Below, piece after piece: positions 22,901 to 37,900 of a stretch of DNA of 64,000 bases. The DNA is taken from assembly GCA_009746045.1 (NCBI GenBank), contig RPFO01000080.1, positions 8,984,113 to 9,048,112 on the forward strand, read 5' to 3'. Below the pieces are notes generated by a model. That model did not search any database. It worked only from the letters and a program-made list of their open reading frames with translations, and was not told the origin of the DNA. How positions within the stretch are numbered: position 1 is the first letter of the stretch; every line of letters begins with the position of its first letter. The translations under genes were made by a program, and so were the position numbers. The DNA is from Mesostigma viride. Its lineage: Eukaryota > Streptophyta > Mesostigmatophyceae > Mesostigmatales > Mesostigmataceae.

Positions 22901-25900
22901 AGACTTTGCGCACTCTCTTAGCCAATCTGAACAGGTAAGCACCTGAATAGCGCAAATATGGCACGACATGAACAATGCTGGAGATTCTGACCCCCTGTCA
23001 AAGTGCTGGCAAAGAGTGGTGTTACGGCCTCACCAGCTGATTAATGCGCATGTGTACCAGGCGCAGGGCCAGCACCCACCAGCTGTATCAAGCGCAGAAA
23101 CGCGGGGGTGAACGCCGCCACCCGTTGTCGCTGGCTCTCCTGCGCGTGTGCCTGGTTGGGGTTCTGCGCGCCACCCTCCGGCTCCCTGCGGCACAATCAT
23201 GCACGCATACGCACGGACACGCACAATCATGCACGCATGGACAAGCACACGCATGCACGCATGGACACGCACAATCATGCACGCATGAACAGTAAACACG
23301 TACTAGTGTGTGCACAAGTGTGTAAACACACATACAACGGTTATACCAAAGAGATTTTCACGTGGGGGAAGTGGCATAAGAAGACACACCAACTGTGGGA
23401 ATGGTCATCCTGCGGGCATGGTATTGTTGATCTGAGCGGACAACAGGGAGCTGGGAGCAGGGAGCAGGGAGCAGGGAGCAGGGAGCAGTGAGCAGTGAGC
23501 AGTGAGCAGTGAGCAGTGAGCAGTGAGCAGTGAGCAGTGAGCAGTGAGCAGGGAGCAGGGAGCAGGGAGCAGGGAGCAGGGAGCAGGGAGCAGGGAGCAG
23601 GGATGTGACAATGCCAGGCAGGACACGGCACACAGTCACGAGCGGGTCATACTCACAGCCAGACCACAGTATACCCACGGCGCACCGCAAGGCAACCCCC
23701 TCATGACAGGGGGTGGTTCACGTTCTTGTTCACCAACGGCACACCGCAAGGCAACCCCCTCATGACAGGGGCTGGTTTACGTTCTTGTTCACCCAAGGGG
23801 CAGGCGGCAGATGGAGCCCTCACCGCGTGATGGCGCGCGACAAGTAGTGCCAGAAGTTGAAGGACACGCCGGCAACGACCACATCTGGGTAGGAGGCCAC
23901 CTCCAGCAGCGCCTCCACCACGTCCATGCAGTGGGGGCCTGGTGCGTGTGGGGGGTAGGGGGGGAGAAACGGGGGTTGATAGGGGGTGTGGGGGTTGATA
24001 GGGCGTGTGGGGGTTGATAGGGTGTGTGGGGGTTGATAGGGGGTGTGGGGGTTGATAGGGGGTGTGGGGGTTGACAGGGGGTGTGGGGGTTGATAGGGGG
24101 TGTGGGGTTGATAGGGGGTGTGGGGTTGATAGGGGGTGTGGGGGTTGATAGGGGGTGTGGGGGTTGATAGGGGGTGTGGGGGTTGACAGGGGGTGTGGGG
24201 GTTGATAGGGGGTGTGGGGGTTGATAGGGGGTGGGGGGTTGATAGGGGGTGGGGGGTTTGATAGGGGGTGGGGGGGTTGATAGGGGGTGGGGGGTTGATA
24301 GGGGTGGGGGGTTGGGTGTTGGGGTTGATAGGGGCTGTGGGGTTTGATAGGGGGTGGGGGGTTTGATAGGGGGTGTGGGGTTTGATAGGGGGTGGGGGGG
24401 TTGATAGGGGGTGTGGGGGTTGAAAGGGGGTGGGGGGGTTGATAGGGGGTGGGGGGGTTGACAGGGGGTGAGAAAAAGGGTTTGATAGGGTGTGACTGTC
24501 TATGCACTGGGGGCCTGCTGCCTGAGCAGTGCGCACTTCGCGGAATAAGGAAATCGCGGCATTGTGCACAGTCAACCACCACACTAATGCCACCACCTAG
24601 GGTGCCAGCCCCGGTGCTTGAACTACCTGAAACTGACCCTTCGATACCCATTTCAATGCGATGGTACCACATGCGCCGCCGCCCCCCATTTGTGCTATCG
24701 ATTGCCACACTGATGCCACCCCACGCACCGCCGGCCGCCACGAAGTCGATGTACACCTCCCCCATCTCCGCAAAGAGGCGTGCGATCGCCTTTGCTGCTT
24801 CCATGTCCTGTTCGGGTTGCAGGGGACGAGGCAGGCGCAGGCGGGTGCAGGGGGAAGTGGGCAGCGACAGGAGTGTGAGGAGGCGGTCATGCAGAAATTG
24901 GGTACAAGGAGCAGGCCAACCAAACGAATAGGCCGGGACAGCTGGCCACAGGGAAAGAAAGGGCGAGGCATGGACGTGGCAGGGCATGTAGCAATAGTGC
25001 GCATACGATGACCAGCAGGCAAGCAAGCACAGTGCCATGGTCAGAGGCCAGTGCCCCCCTTTTGTAGTTGACAGAGGAGGGGGCTCGGCACGCACAGACA
25101 CGCCCACAAGTACAATAAGCTGTGCATGTCCTGATGAATATACCTGGTGAATATACCTGGTGAATATACCTGGTGAATATACCTGAGCCATGGTCTAGCT
25201 TCAGCTTGTTACGACTTGGAAGAAGCATGCAGTGTGCGACACACTCATGCAGTCGGCATGGTGAATCGCACGATCAAGGCACTGCAGGATGCCCTGCCGA
25301 CAAAATCATTTGTGAACGGGTGCGTGGAACTTGCTGCATGCTATGCACATAGCAGATGGTGTATGTCGCATAGATTGAAGGCACTGCAAGCAAGCGGCCA
25401 ACGCAACATGCCTTGTAGAATTGCCCCACCACACCGCATGCCATGGAACCCCAAGCACCCTTGCACGCGGGCCATGTACCCACACGTGCGGTCCCTGCGA
25501 AGCACCTCGGTTGCTGTCATGAGGGGCCGGCTTTGGCTTCCTGCGACTGCCATCTTTATCCTCTTTCCCTGATGGCATGCGGGCCATGCGCATCGCACCG
25601 TTACCCATGCAGTGGAGCAACGTGTGGCTGCCATCAGGGAGGGAAAGGAGGAACCCTTGATGGCCATCGCAAGGGTCTGGCCCGGTGCAACCTTGGACGG
25701 CACTGGGTGGCACGGGACACGGGTCATTGGCAACCATGCACTAATGCTTGCACGCGTCACGCTCATGCATGCACGCATTACGGCATCCCCACCAGGGTAT
25801 GTGTTGATTGCCTCCCCACTCCCCACCCAACTTCCTTGCCCCGCTCACAATCCCAATCCCCTCATCACCATCATCATCATCTCAACCCCGCTCACCTCTT

Positions 25901-28900
25901 CATCGTCATCATCGTCGCCCTCCGCTTGCCCATTCCCTTCTGCCGTGGGCGCCACCGCGTGCGCCGAGGGCTCGCCCGTGCCAAGCGATCGACTCTTTTG
26001 TGCACGCTGATGTCAGCATTTTGACAAGAACATTGACAAATGTTGAAGTGCGGTGGTGGTGACGAGTGATGGCAAGTTTGTCGTTATGAAAGGACCAACT
26101 TGTTCGTTGTGCTGAAATCCAACGGACACAAGGATCCCCATCAAAGGTGGCAGTCTAGGGGTTCAAGAAAAATTACACTAGGGAGATCTAGATCATGTGC
26201 TTGCCGCACTGCCGTGGAGCACGGCGGCACAAGGCACAAAAAGCCGCACACTGCATGACGAGCCATGAAGAGACAAGGCAGTGCACAGAAAAGCATCGAC
26301 CGCCGGTACACAGGGACCCACTTGGCCCGCCTGTCGCAACCCACCCGTCGCAGCGTGGCCAGCTGCAGCCGCAGCGCCAGCACTTGCGGCACCAGCGTCT
26401 CCACCAAGGGCATCGCCTCCACCGACAAACCCGCGGTCAACTCCATCAGCTCGCACGCGGCTGCGCGCAGGTGGCAGCATGAGCGTGGCAGCGTGAGGAT
26501 GGCAGCATGAGGCTGGAAGCATAAGGGCAAGGTGGCGTAATGCCATGGCTGGTAGCCGCATACGGACACGGTGGTGGCACGAGGGTGAGGAAGAGCGTAC
26601 CCGCCAGGTCATCACGCAGCGTGGCAGGAGGAATGCAAGAAATGCGCACGGTTCAAGCATTTGAGTGACAAAGGTATGCGGCTACCTTGTTTTGGTGCGG
26701 ACAACTCCTAGTTTGATGCGACGATTTAAACCACCAGATTGCACAAATCCTGCATAGTAGTTGATGGTATTAAACACCCGATGGGTCCGGAAACAATAGG
26801 CGCACCCTGTCCTCTCAAACGACCTGCCACGTCTTGAAACTTGCTCCATCCACCATCTGCAGTCGTGCCGTCTTTCTTCGCACCATCCACTTGATTAGAC
26901 CTACCAACCACAACGTAAGGCTCAAAGTAGCAAGCGGCGGGCCTAGCCTGGACCCGCCCAGTGGTCGCTTGTCCGGTCGCCCACACCCCATTTTTCGACC
27001 CACCATATGCACTATACCCGCCACGTGCTATTATGGTGCTTCTACTCCTCCCCATGGCTGCTGCTATAAAGACCGCCATGTCCACGTCCACTTCCAACCA
27101 CTCTCGATGGCGGCGTCGCGCAGCTCCTCGTGGTGCCCATACCACCCATACTCCACGCTGCCGCTATTTACAGCACAACCCACATCCTGTGCCACCACCC
27201 ACCGTCGATGGCGGCGTCGCGCAGCTCCTCGTGGTGGAGGCTCTGCAGCGTAGCGGCCACCAGCGGGTGCGACACGAGCGAGGAGGGGGGCAGGCTGGTG
27301 GTGGTAGCACAAGTGGGGGGGGGGAGACGGGGAGAAATGTAGGAAACCGGGCAAGGGGAAGGAAGAGGGGGGAAAAGGAAGAGGGAGGAAGGGATGGAAC
27401 GAATGCAGGGCGGCCCACGCATCAACGCAGTAAGTTTCCTTTACCAAACAAAGGTACATCTATAGATAGTTCGAAAAGCTGGCTGTTCACATAAGCTGAC
27501 TTCGGTACTAGAAATTGACGCATCAGGAAGAAAAATAACACATGTTGAAGTGCTTCTCAGACATAAGAGGAAGGAGAGTGAGACACGTCAGATCTTCTAT
27601 GCACAGCCCGAATAACACACACACCATGCAATAATGATGTGAGCATGACAGATTGATGTCAGGAGTGCAAAGGCTATGGTGCACAACGATAATTCTCCCC
27701 ACTTACAGGGAGACATTTTGAAGACTGCTTGGCATATCAGGCCCAGGTAGTCTTCAAATAAACACATGCCACGCGGCCACATGCTTGGGCCATGTGGGCA
27801 GCCTTTCGGTGGGCAAAAATATTATATAGACAGGAAGAAGTATGTCTGTGTGGGGTAATAAGGGGGCCAATAGACAGGAAGAAGTATGTCTGTGTGGGGT
27901 AATTAGGGGGCCAGAGGGGGCGCAGAGGGTAATCGGCCCGAAGGGAACTCACCCATCCCCCAGCCGCAGCCACGACGCAAACGCTTGGAGAATCTGTTCC
28001 GAATAGTGGACAGCGACCCGAAGCGGTCCCAGTGGAGGGGCACAGAGAAGAGAGGAGAGGTAAAACGAAGGCCGAAGAACAGGGGCACCCAGATAGTGGG
28101 ATGTATGAAGCGCCACAGAGTAGACACGGTGCATGAGCAACCGCCACATGAGCGACCGCCAGGGAAACAACACCTGTGCCGATAAATGAGAAACAGATCA
28201 TTGTGTGCGATGACAATTACTCCAAGGCAGGAATGCAGCAGTGACCAAAAATAGTTGTGGAGAAACCAAGAACTAGCATCCAAGGCAACGGCCTCAGATG
28301 TCGGGCCAAGCTATGGAAATTCCTGGCATAACAACAAGCTCTACGCTACTCTTCCATCACAACCGATGTTGGTATGGCTGCGACATGGCCACACTGAGGC
28401 GTCCCAAACACACTGAGGCGTCCCAGACGCTGAGGCGTCCTAAACACAGGGAGCACGGCTCAATGGATGAAAAATGCACCGGTCCTAAACAAAGCCCACC
28501 TTCCCCTGCATGCTGTAACCCCCTGCCTGGGCTTGGCCCTGTCCTCCTCTTCCCCCTCCGCCGCCCCCCCCATCCTTTTGCTTGCCTGTACAGCAAAGCC
28601 ATCCGCACAATCATCCTTACAATCATCAGCAAATATGCTGGCCAGGCCGCGGTTAGGCATCGCTGCGGACCATATGGAAGCCCACCTGCGTCTGCACGTC
28701 CAGGTGGCGTGGCCCAGCGGCGCCACCTGGCGCCTGCATGGCCGCACCCAGGCTGCCGCTCTGCTGCCAGCACACGGCCAGCACCATGAGCGCGTCCACT
28801 ACCGCGTCCCGCAGCTCATTGATGAGCTGGCGCCGCCGCTCCGGTCGGATGGCCAGCTTGTAGCTGTGGGCCTCCTGTGACATATATACGACACGTGGCA

Positions 28901-31900
28901 TGTGCGTGCGCATGCGTTACCAGATTGTTTGATGATGCATTCAACGTACATGTACAATATACATGTACAATATACATTCGATATAAACACAATCGATATA
29001 CGTTCAATCATGCATGTTGAGAATGCAGTGTGCCAGCATGGCAGCGAGCCAACCACCCACAAAATGCCAGCATGCCAACCACCCACAACACCCACGTTCT
29101 CAGTGTCACACAAGCATGTCACACAAGCATGTCGCCAAAGCCCATAAGCGACCATGTTCGCACCGCCGAGCAAGAGGGACATCACCACTGCCCCATGCAC
29201 AAACACGTCAGGCAGCGGTCAGGCTCCAGAACAGGCAGATTGTGACATCCTATTCTTAAAGGGTTGACGATGTTATGTACGCATCCCCCGCGGCCGCAAA
29301 AAAGGAAGTTCTAACACAATTAACCCACCCTCCTGCCTAAAAAACATCACTAACGCAGTCCTCCACACACCACCGTTAGTTATACAGTGCTGACACCTAG
29401 AGCGCACGCCCCCATCATTTCTTACATTCCAACATCTAGGACACAGTTTGGCAAGCTGCCAAGCCGGCTGTGTCTCAACCCAGCCAAACAATTTGCGTGC
29501 AATTCCCATCCCAACAAGCAACCTCCCATACGGTTGAGGTCCTTGCCCACCCACCCCCACCCCAACCACCTCCCCCACCCCGGGCAGCAGCCGCAGCCCC
29601 AGCACTGCCACACCTGCACGCACGCAGGCGCACGCAGCACGATACGATAGTGACCACCCACCCACCTCGGGCAGCAGCCGCAGCACATCCAGCAGTGGCG
29701 GCACCAGCACCGCCACCTGGCCCAGGCGCGAGGCCAGCCACTGCACCGCGCCGCGCTGCGTGTCGGTCACCGCCCACTTGGTGGCATCCAGGTGCGCCGC
29801 CAGGCCGACCACCGCCAGGCAGATCTGGAAGGGAGGGATGGGGGGGGGTAAGGGTTGTGGGGGCAAAGGTCAGGCAAGGGCGGGTGGGGACAAGGGCAGG
29901 CAGACAGGTGGAGAGGTTTAAGGGTCAGGCAGACAGCTGAGAGGGGCATGTTAGCAAGTGTCACGTCCCATGGGGGAGTGACTATCACAAGAATGTAGCA
30001 TGCGTGTTTAAAAAAGGCAATCTCAGGGAGGATGATCCTGGACCAAGGTAAGCAGGATGGAGCAAGGTAAGCAGGATGGAGCAAGGTAAGCAGGATGGAC
30101 CAAGGTAAGCAGGATGGACCAAGGTAAGCAGGATGGGCCAAGGTAAGCAGGATGGAGCAAGGTAAGCAGGATGGACCAAGGTAAGCAGGATGGACCAAGG
30201 TAAGCAGGATGGAGCAAGGTAAGCAGGATGGAGCAAGGTAAGCAGGATGGACCAAGGTAAGCAGGATGGACAAAGGTAAGCAGGATCAGGTTGAAATCAC
30301 GTACATGCAGCGAAACAGGAAGATGGCCGATAGGACAAAGGCAGGGCTCATGTTGACAAGTTGAGCGGCACGGGGGACACCGTGGCTCACGTCGAAGCCG
30401 CCAGTGGCCAGCGTAGCATCGGACACGTTCCTCATGCAACGGATGGGCCACTAGGGATTAACCATGGCAACACTGCTGGTCACAGTCGTCGGTGGAGCCT
30501 AGGTTGGTGCCAACTGACCCCGAAGGAGTGGCTCTCGCGGTCCCTAGACTAAAAGAGGGAAAAAAAAAACATTCACACAGGAGCACTTGCAAGCAGGGGA
30601 GCGCGGTGGCGATGGCACTACCCAGTCCGGCGTGCAGCGTAAACTGGGTCTCTCACACCAAAACAGTTGTTAACAAACAGAGGGTGGCACAATGAGGGCG
30701 CTACCGGCTTGTCGCAAACTTACGCCTCCAAAGTCTGCCGGAACATGACAGAACCACGCTTTGGCAGCTCCGGTGCTCGAAGGTCATTTGTCCAAGGAAC
30801 CACCAAAGCACGTGTGCGAACGCAAACAGATCTCCTAACCCCGCCCGTCCACGCAGCAGCTGCACAGCTGGGCGCAGCTAATCATAGCTATTCCTACTTA
30901 TAAATTCTGGGACCTGCACCCCCTTGTTACCTGCGTGCGCACCGCCGTGGGCTGTGCTAACAGGAGAGCGAGCGAGAACAGATACGCCCTCCTCCAGCAC
31001 AACCACCTACTCTCCTCCGTACCTGTGTGCGCACCGCCGTGGGCCCCGACGCAAAGCGCGACAGCAGCGACTGGCCACGAGCAGGGACGCATGTGGGGGC
31101 CAGGGAGCAACACGCGGCATCAGGGGAACAGGAGCCAACAGGAAGCATGGGGGACAAGAGCAAGGGGGCTATCCGCATCAGGGGAACAGGAACCAACAGG
31201 AAGCATGGGGGACAAGAGCAAGGGGGCTATCGGCATCAGGGGAACAGGAGCCAACAGGAAGCATGGGGACAAGAGCAAGGGGGCTATCGGCATCAGGGGA
31301 ACAGGAACCAACAGGAAGCATGGGGGACAAGAGCAAGGGGGCTATCGGCACCAGGGGAACAGGAGCCAACAGGAAGCATGGGGGACAAGAGCAAGGGGGC
31401 TATCGGCATCAGGGGAACAGGAGCCAACAGGAAGCATGGGGGACAAGAGCAAGGGGGCTATCGGCATCAGGGGAACAGGAACCAACAGGAAGCATGGGGG
31501 ACAAGAGCAAGTGGGCTATCTGGGCGGGGTCGGCATGGGGGTGGTCTTAACAACGTGAGGGGGTGTCGCGAGCCGCGCCGTTGGCATCCACTGGAAGCCG
31601 AAACGGTCGCCCGCCTCCTATCAAGGAGACAACGCCCGCCTCCAATACCCCAGCGATATTCACATGATGTCAAAGTTGCCATCCCAAATAGGTAGACTCC
31701 TGTTCCGATCAAACGTGAGCCTCAACAACCCCCAAGGCCCCAACACGTGCACCCAAACATGCGCACACTGGCGATGACAGAGTCTCGTGAAAACTGCCTC
31801 TGCGGTTTTGCTGAAGTCATACCAACTCTACCATGACATGTGCATTCTCATACTACCACCATGCGTTCATTCAAAGTGTGCACTCAGTTTATACCTCCTC

Positions 31901-34900
31901 TGCTAGGACGTACAGCCTTGGCATGAGCTGGCCAAGGGCCAGTGCAACGCTCGCTCAGCAGATGTACCCACCAAACAGCCCAGGCTCAAAACCTCTCCCA
32001 CCGCTTCATCCTCGACCCCACCCAGACCTCGCCCACGCCAGCACCGCTCCCACCAGCAGCTTCGATACCCGTGCGCACCTCCATATCATTGCTCAGCCAA
32101 GAACCACAGCAGAACGTGTGCACACACATCCTCCCTGCGATGGTCACTCCCCCCCCCTCTCGTGCCCCAACGGCCGACACACACACACATGGATGCACAC
32201 ATGTGCACACGCTTGTGAGACCAGTGAAGCCTTTTCAGACACTAATGACAGCCCCTCTCGTGCGTGCAAGGTCCCTGCAGGCCTAGCCTCCTCCTGAGAA
32301 AAGAGGCGTGCCACCGGTTCACCATGACTAGCCACATCCAAGGGCCTCTGTTCCCTTCCACACGCTCGTTGTCTCAACCATGCAACGATTAATTAATTGA
32401 TGATCACGTTGACCACGCAACGATACCCCAAGCTGAAGCGCCTGCCACCCCACTACACAAGGCAGGGCGAACCTTCTCGATGGGTCATGCCCACTACACA
32501 AGGCAGGGCGAACCTTCTCGATGGGTCATGCCCACTACACGAGGCAGGGCGAACCTTCTCGATGGGGCGAACCTTCTCGATGGGTCATGCCCACTACACG
32601 AGGCAGGGCGAACCTTCTCGATGGGTCATGCCCACTACACAAGGCAGGGCGAGCCTTCTCGATGGGTCATGCCCACTACACAAGGCAGGGCGAACCTTCT
32701 CGATGGGTCATGCCCACTACACAAGGCAGGGCGAACCTTCTCGATGGGTCATGCCCACTACACAAGGCAGGGCGAACCTTCTCGATGGGTCATGCCCACT
32801 ACACAAGGCAGGGCGAACCTTCTCGATGGGTCATGCCCACTACACAAAGGCAGGGCGAACCTTCTTGATGGGTCATGCCCACTACACAAGGCAGGGCGAA
32901 CCTTCTCGATGGGTCATGCCCACTACACAAGGCAGGGCGAACCTTCTCGATGGGGCGAACCTTCTCGATGGGTCATGCCCACTACACAAGGCAGGGCGAA
33001 TCTTCGTCATAGATCCCATGCCCACTTATACTACTATGCATATAGAACGTGCGCCCTACCACGACTGAGTCCCTGAGGGAGATGCCGGCTTCGGGCGGCA
33101 GCTCCTCAAAGTCGCGCTGGATCTGTGGGGGCAACCAGGAGCGTGGCGACCGCACACGCGGGGCCACAAAGGGACGCGGAGCGCGAAAGGAGGAGCGCGA
33201 AAGGGGGAGCGCGAAAGGGGGGGAAAAAGAGGCGAGGAAGGGACGCCATCCACGCAGGTCGCCACACGGACGGCACGCAATGGGTACGGGAAGCCGTTCA
33301 TCCATCCAGGACAACATGATGCGAAGTCATGGGCGCGAGCAGGCCTAGGGATTCAATAGGCTTAGGAATCCAGTAGGCCTAGGAATCCAATAGGTCCAGG
33401 AATGCAATAGGCCTAGGAATCCATTAGGCCTAGGAATCCATTAGGCCGAGAATCCAATAGGCCCAGGAATCCAATAGGCCTAGGAATCCATAAAGGCCTA
33501 GGCATCCAATAGGCCTAAGAATCCAATAGGCCGAGGCATCCCCTGCGCCACGCTAAAACCTACTCGTTTCAGCAGCTCTAAGCCTCAGAGGGTACCGCTC
33601 TCCACCAAAATGCTTTCATCGCAAGCAGAAGCCCCAGACATGTAGATGACACATCACATGCGCACATCACATGCACACAGTCGATACATCCAAGGGGGCA
33701 AATGCAGCAGGCGTATGGCACAATATGGCGGAACACGGGGGCAAAGTGGACGGAAGGCAGCTTCTTTGGGATCCTTCATCTTAAAATGCCCAAAACCATC
33801 AGCCCTATAGCCATGTCCCTTGGTGCGCAGCGCGTGCCAGCGTACACAACGCAGCCCCCCCCCCCCCCCCCCCCACCACCACCATTGCCCACCCACCCCA
33901 CCCCACCCCCCACCCCACCCCACCCCACCCCACCCCACCCCACCCCACCACCCACCCCACCCCACCCCACCCCACCCCACCCCACCCCACCCACCCCACC
34001 CCACCCACCCCACCCCACCCACACCCACCCCACCCCACCCACCCCACCCCACCCCACCCCACCCCACCCCACGCCACGCCACCCCACCCCACCCCACCCC
34101 ACCCCACCCCACCCCACCCCACCCCACCCCACCCCACCCCACCCCACCCCACCCCACCCCACCCCACCCACCCCACCCCACCCCACCCCACCCCACCCCA
34201 CCCCACCCCACCCCACCCCACCCCACCCACCCCACCCCACCCCACCCCACCCCACCCCACCCCACCCCACCCACCCCCCACCCCACCCCACCCCACCCCA
34301 CCCCACCCCACCCCACCCCACCCCACCCCACCCCACCCCACCCCACCCCACCCCACCCCACCCCACCCCACCCCACCCCACCACAGCAAGGCCACGGCCC
34401 CACAACACTACCTTTGTGCGCAGCGTCTGCGCCGCAAAGTAGTGCACCTCCTCCGGCACGCTGCTGTCGTGGAGGAGGCCATCCACCACCTGTGGCCACA
34501 GGGGGGGAGGAAGGGGAGGAAGGGAGGAAGGGAGGAAGGGGAGGAAGGGGAGGAAGGGAGGAAGGGGAGGAAGGGGAGGAAGGGAGGAAGGGGAGGAAGG
34601 GAGGAAGGGGAAGGGGAGGAAGGGGAGGAAGGGGAGGAAGGGAGGAAGGGAGGAAGGGGAGGAAGGGGAGGAAGGGAGGAAGGGAGGAAGGGAGGAAGGG
34701 AGGAAGGGGAGGAAGGGAGGAAGGGGAGGAAGGGAGGAAGGGGAGGAAGGGGAGGAAGGGGAGGAAGGGGAGGAAGGGAGGAAGGGAGGAAGGGAGGAAG
34801 GGGAGGAAGGGGAGGAAGGGAGGAAGGGAGGAAGGGGAGGAAGGGAGGAAGGGAGGAAGGGGAGGAAGGGAGGAAGGGGAGGAAGGGAGGAAGGGGAGGA

Positions 34901-37900
34901 AGGGAGGAAGGGAGGAAGGGGAGGAAGGGAGGAAGGAAGGGGAGGAAGGGGAGGAAGGGGAAGGGAGGAAGGGGAGGAAGGGGAGGAAGGGGAGGAAGGG
35001 GAGGAAGGGAGGAAGGGGAGGAAGGGAGGAAGGGGAGGAAGGGGAGGAAGGGGAGGAAGGGGAGGAAGGAGGAGGGAGGGGAGGAAGGGAGGAAGGGAGG
35101 AAGGGAGGAAGGGGAGGAAGGGAGGAAGGGGAGGAAGGGGAGGAAGGGGAGGAAGGGGAGGAAGGGGAGGAAGGGAGGAAGGGGAGGAAGGGGAGGAAGG
35201 GAGGAAGGGAGGAAGGGGAGGAAGGGAGGAAGGGGAGGAAGGGGAGGAAGGGGAGGAAGGGGAGGAAGGGAGGAAGGGGAGGAAGGGGAGGAAGGGGAGG
35301 AAGGGAGGAAGGGGAGGAAGGGGAGGAAGGGGAGGAAGGGAGGAAGGGGAGGAAGGGAGGAAGGGGAGGAAGGGAGGAAGGGGAGGAAGGGAGGAAGGGG
35401 AGGGGAGGAAGGGAGGAAGGGGAGGAAGGGAGGAAGGGGAGGAAGGGAGGAAGGGAGGAAGGGGAGGAAGGGGAAGGGGAGGAAGGGAGGAAGGGAGGAA
35501 GGGAGGAAGGGAGGAAGGGGAGGAAGGGAGGAAGGGAGGAAGGGGAGGAAGGGGAGGAAGGGAGGAAGGGGAGGAAGGGAGGAAGGGGAGGAAGGGAGGA
35601 AGGGGAGGAAGGGAGGAAGGGGAGGAAGGGAGGAAGGGAGGAAGGGGAGGAAGGGGAGGAAGGGGAGGAAGGGGAGGAAGGGAGGAAGGGAGGAAGGGAG
35701 GAAGGGGAGGAAGGGGAGGAAGGGAGGAAGGGAGGAAGGGGAGGAAGGGAGGAAGGGGAGGAAGGGGAGGAAGGGAGGAAGGGAGGAAGGGAGGAAGGGG
35801 AGGAAGGGGAGGAAGGGAGGAAGGGGAGGAAGGGGAGGAAGGGAGGAAGGGGAGGAAGGGGAGGAAGGGAGGAAGGGAGGAAGGGAGGAAGGGGAGGAAG
35901 GGAGGAAGGGAGGAAGGGAGGAAGGGGAAGGGGAGGAAGGGAGGAAGGGGAGGAAGGGAGGAAGGGAGGAAGGGAGGAAGGGGAGGAAGGGGAGGAAGGG
36001 AGGAAGGGGAGGAAGGGGAGGAAGGGGAGGAAGGGAGGAAGGGGAGGAAGGGGAGGAAGGGAGGAAGGGAGGAAGGGGAGGAAGGGGAGGAAGGGGAGGA
36101 AGGGAGGAAGGGGAGGAAGGGAGGAAGGGAGGAAGGGAGGAAGGGAGGAAGGGAGGAAGGGAGGAAGGGAGGAAGGGGAGGAAGGGGAGGAAGGGAGAGG
36201 GGGAGGAAGGGAGGAAGGGGAGGAAGGGGAGGAAGGGAGGAAGGGGAGGAAGGGAGGAAGGGAGGAAGGGAGGAAGGGGAGGAAGGGGAGGAAGGGGAGG
36301 AGGAAGGGGAGGAAGGGGAGGAAGGGAGGAAGGGAGGAAGGGAGGAAGGGGAGGAAGGGGAGGAAGGGGAGGAAGGGAGGAAGGGGAGGAAGGGGAGGAA
36401 GGGAGGAAGGGGAGGAAGGGGAGGAAGGGAGGAAGGGAGGAGGAGGGGGAGGAAGGGGAGGAAGGGGAGGAAGGGAGGAAGGGGAGGAAGGGGAGGAAGG
36501 GAGGAAGGGGAGGAAGGGGAAGGGAGGAAGGGGAGGAAGGGAGGAAGGGAGGAAGGGAGGAAGGGAGGAAGGGAGGAAGGGGAGGAAGGGGAGGAAGGGG
36601 AGGAAGGGAGGAAGGGGAGGAAGGGGAGGAAGGGGAGGAAGGGGAGGAAGGGAGGAAGGGAGGAAGGGGAGGAAGGGGAGGAAGGGAGGAAGGGGAGGAA
36701 GGGAGGAAGGGGAGGAAGGGGAGGAAGGGAGGAAGGGGAGGAAGGGAGGAAGGGGAGGAAGGGGAGGAAGGGAGGAAGGGGAGGAAGGGGAGGAAGGGGA
36801 GGAAGGGAGGAAGGGGAGGAAGGGGAGGAAGGGGAGGAAGGGGAGGAAGGGGAGGAAGGGGAGGAAGGGGAGGAAGGGATGAAGGGGGGGCGAGGAGCAA
36901 AGTATGGGGATGAGGGTGACATGTGAGAGGGGACAAGGCTGGTCCGGCGCGTGCGGGCGAGGCATGATAGGGGACAAGGCTGGTGCGGGACGTGGGGCGG
37001 GAGGGAGAAGAATGAGGCGGGGGCACTGCTTAATAAATAGGGAGGTTTGTCACAGCAGTGGGTTAGGATGATAGAAGCGATGCTAGCAGTGAAAAGGGTG
37101 AGACAAGGGCGAGGATGTCTAACCATCGGGGCATGCCATTCCTCCTGGTCGCTGGCCATCCAGTAACACGGCTTTGCCCACCTGGCTAGCCACCCTGCTC
37201 ACCCAGCCCGCCTGCCTGGCTTGGCAATGAAAACACCATGGTGCAACGGCGGGCAGCTGGATGGGAACAAATGGACTTGTACGTTAGGGGCACCGCATGA
37301 ATGGTAGCGGTCTGGCAGCTCGCACATCACAGGTCGAGGTGTGGTGCGCGCATGATGCCCGATTGTGGCCCGCTAGTGCCCATGGTCAGAACTAGTACGT
37401 AGACGGGAAACAGCAGTTTTCTTGCGAGCTCATTCCTTAGTCACTCTGTTGTCATTCTATAAACCTTCTTGTCCTCGCCATAATCATCCCGCAACCGATC
37501 CACATTGATTTCCGTTCCGCACCTACTGGGCATCCTTGCCCGCGGAGACTCCCTAAACACAGCAAACATTTCCATCCCCAAGGTTTGCTTACAGGGAATC
37601 CAGGCTCTAATTAAAAATTAGGCTCTGGGACGACAATGACGGAAGGACGGTGCCTTCTAGAGAACACCCCATAAACACGAGGCGCAGGACATGCCCAGCA
37701 GGAGCTATGCAGTTTCGCCATATCTGGGATGCCAGCTATACCATTCAACAGCACACACGCTGCGAGGCCACCTCTCGTGAACCCGAAAACGCAGAAGGCG
37801 AGAAGCAATGGAACCCACAATTTGCTGCGTGATCGCATCTCCCACTGAGCCTCTCATACATGCAAACGCATAGTCAGAAGAGGCGTGTAAACTATTTTCA

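Noticed and set aside
28934-29010. Possible AT-rich palindrome around repeated TACATGTACAATATACATGT
   Set aside because: The arms do not pair well beyond the short self-complementary ACATGT/CGATATA motifs; it reads as a small degenerate repeat.
33654-37159. Open frames of 800-1,130 codons rich in Pro/Ser/Leu/Phe or Glu/Gly/Arg/Lys
   Set aside because: Translation of homopurine and CCCCA arrays in transportin introns 1 and 2. The short piece QVVDGLLHDSSVPEEVHYFA inside them is the real exon 2.
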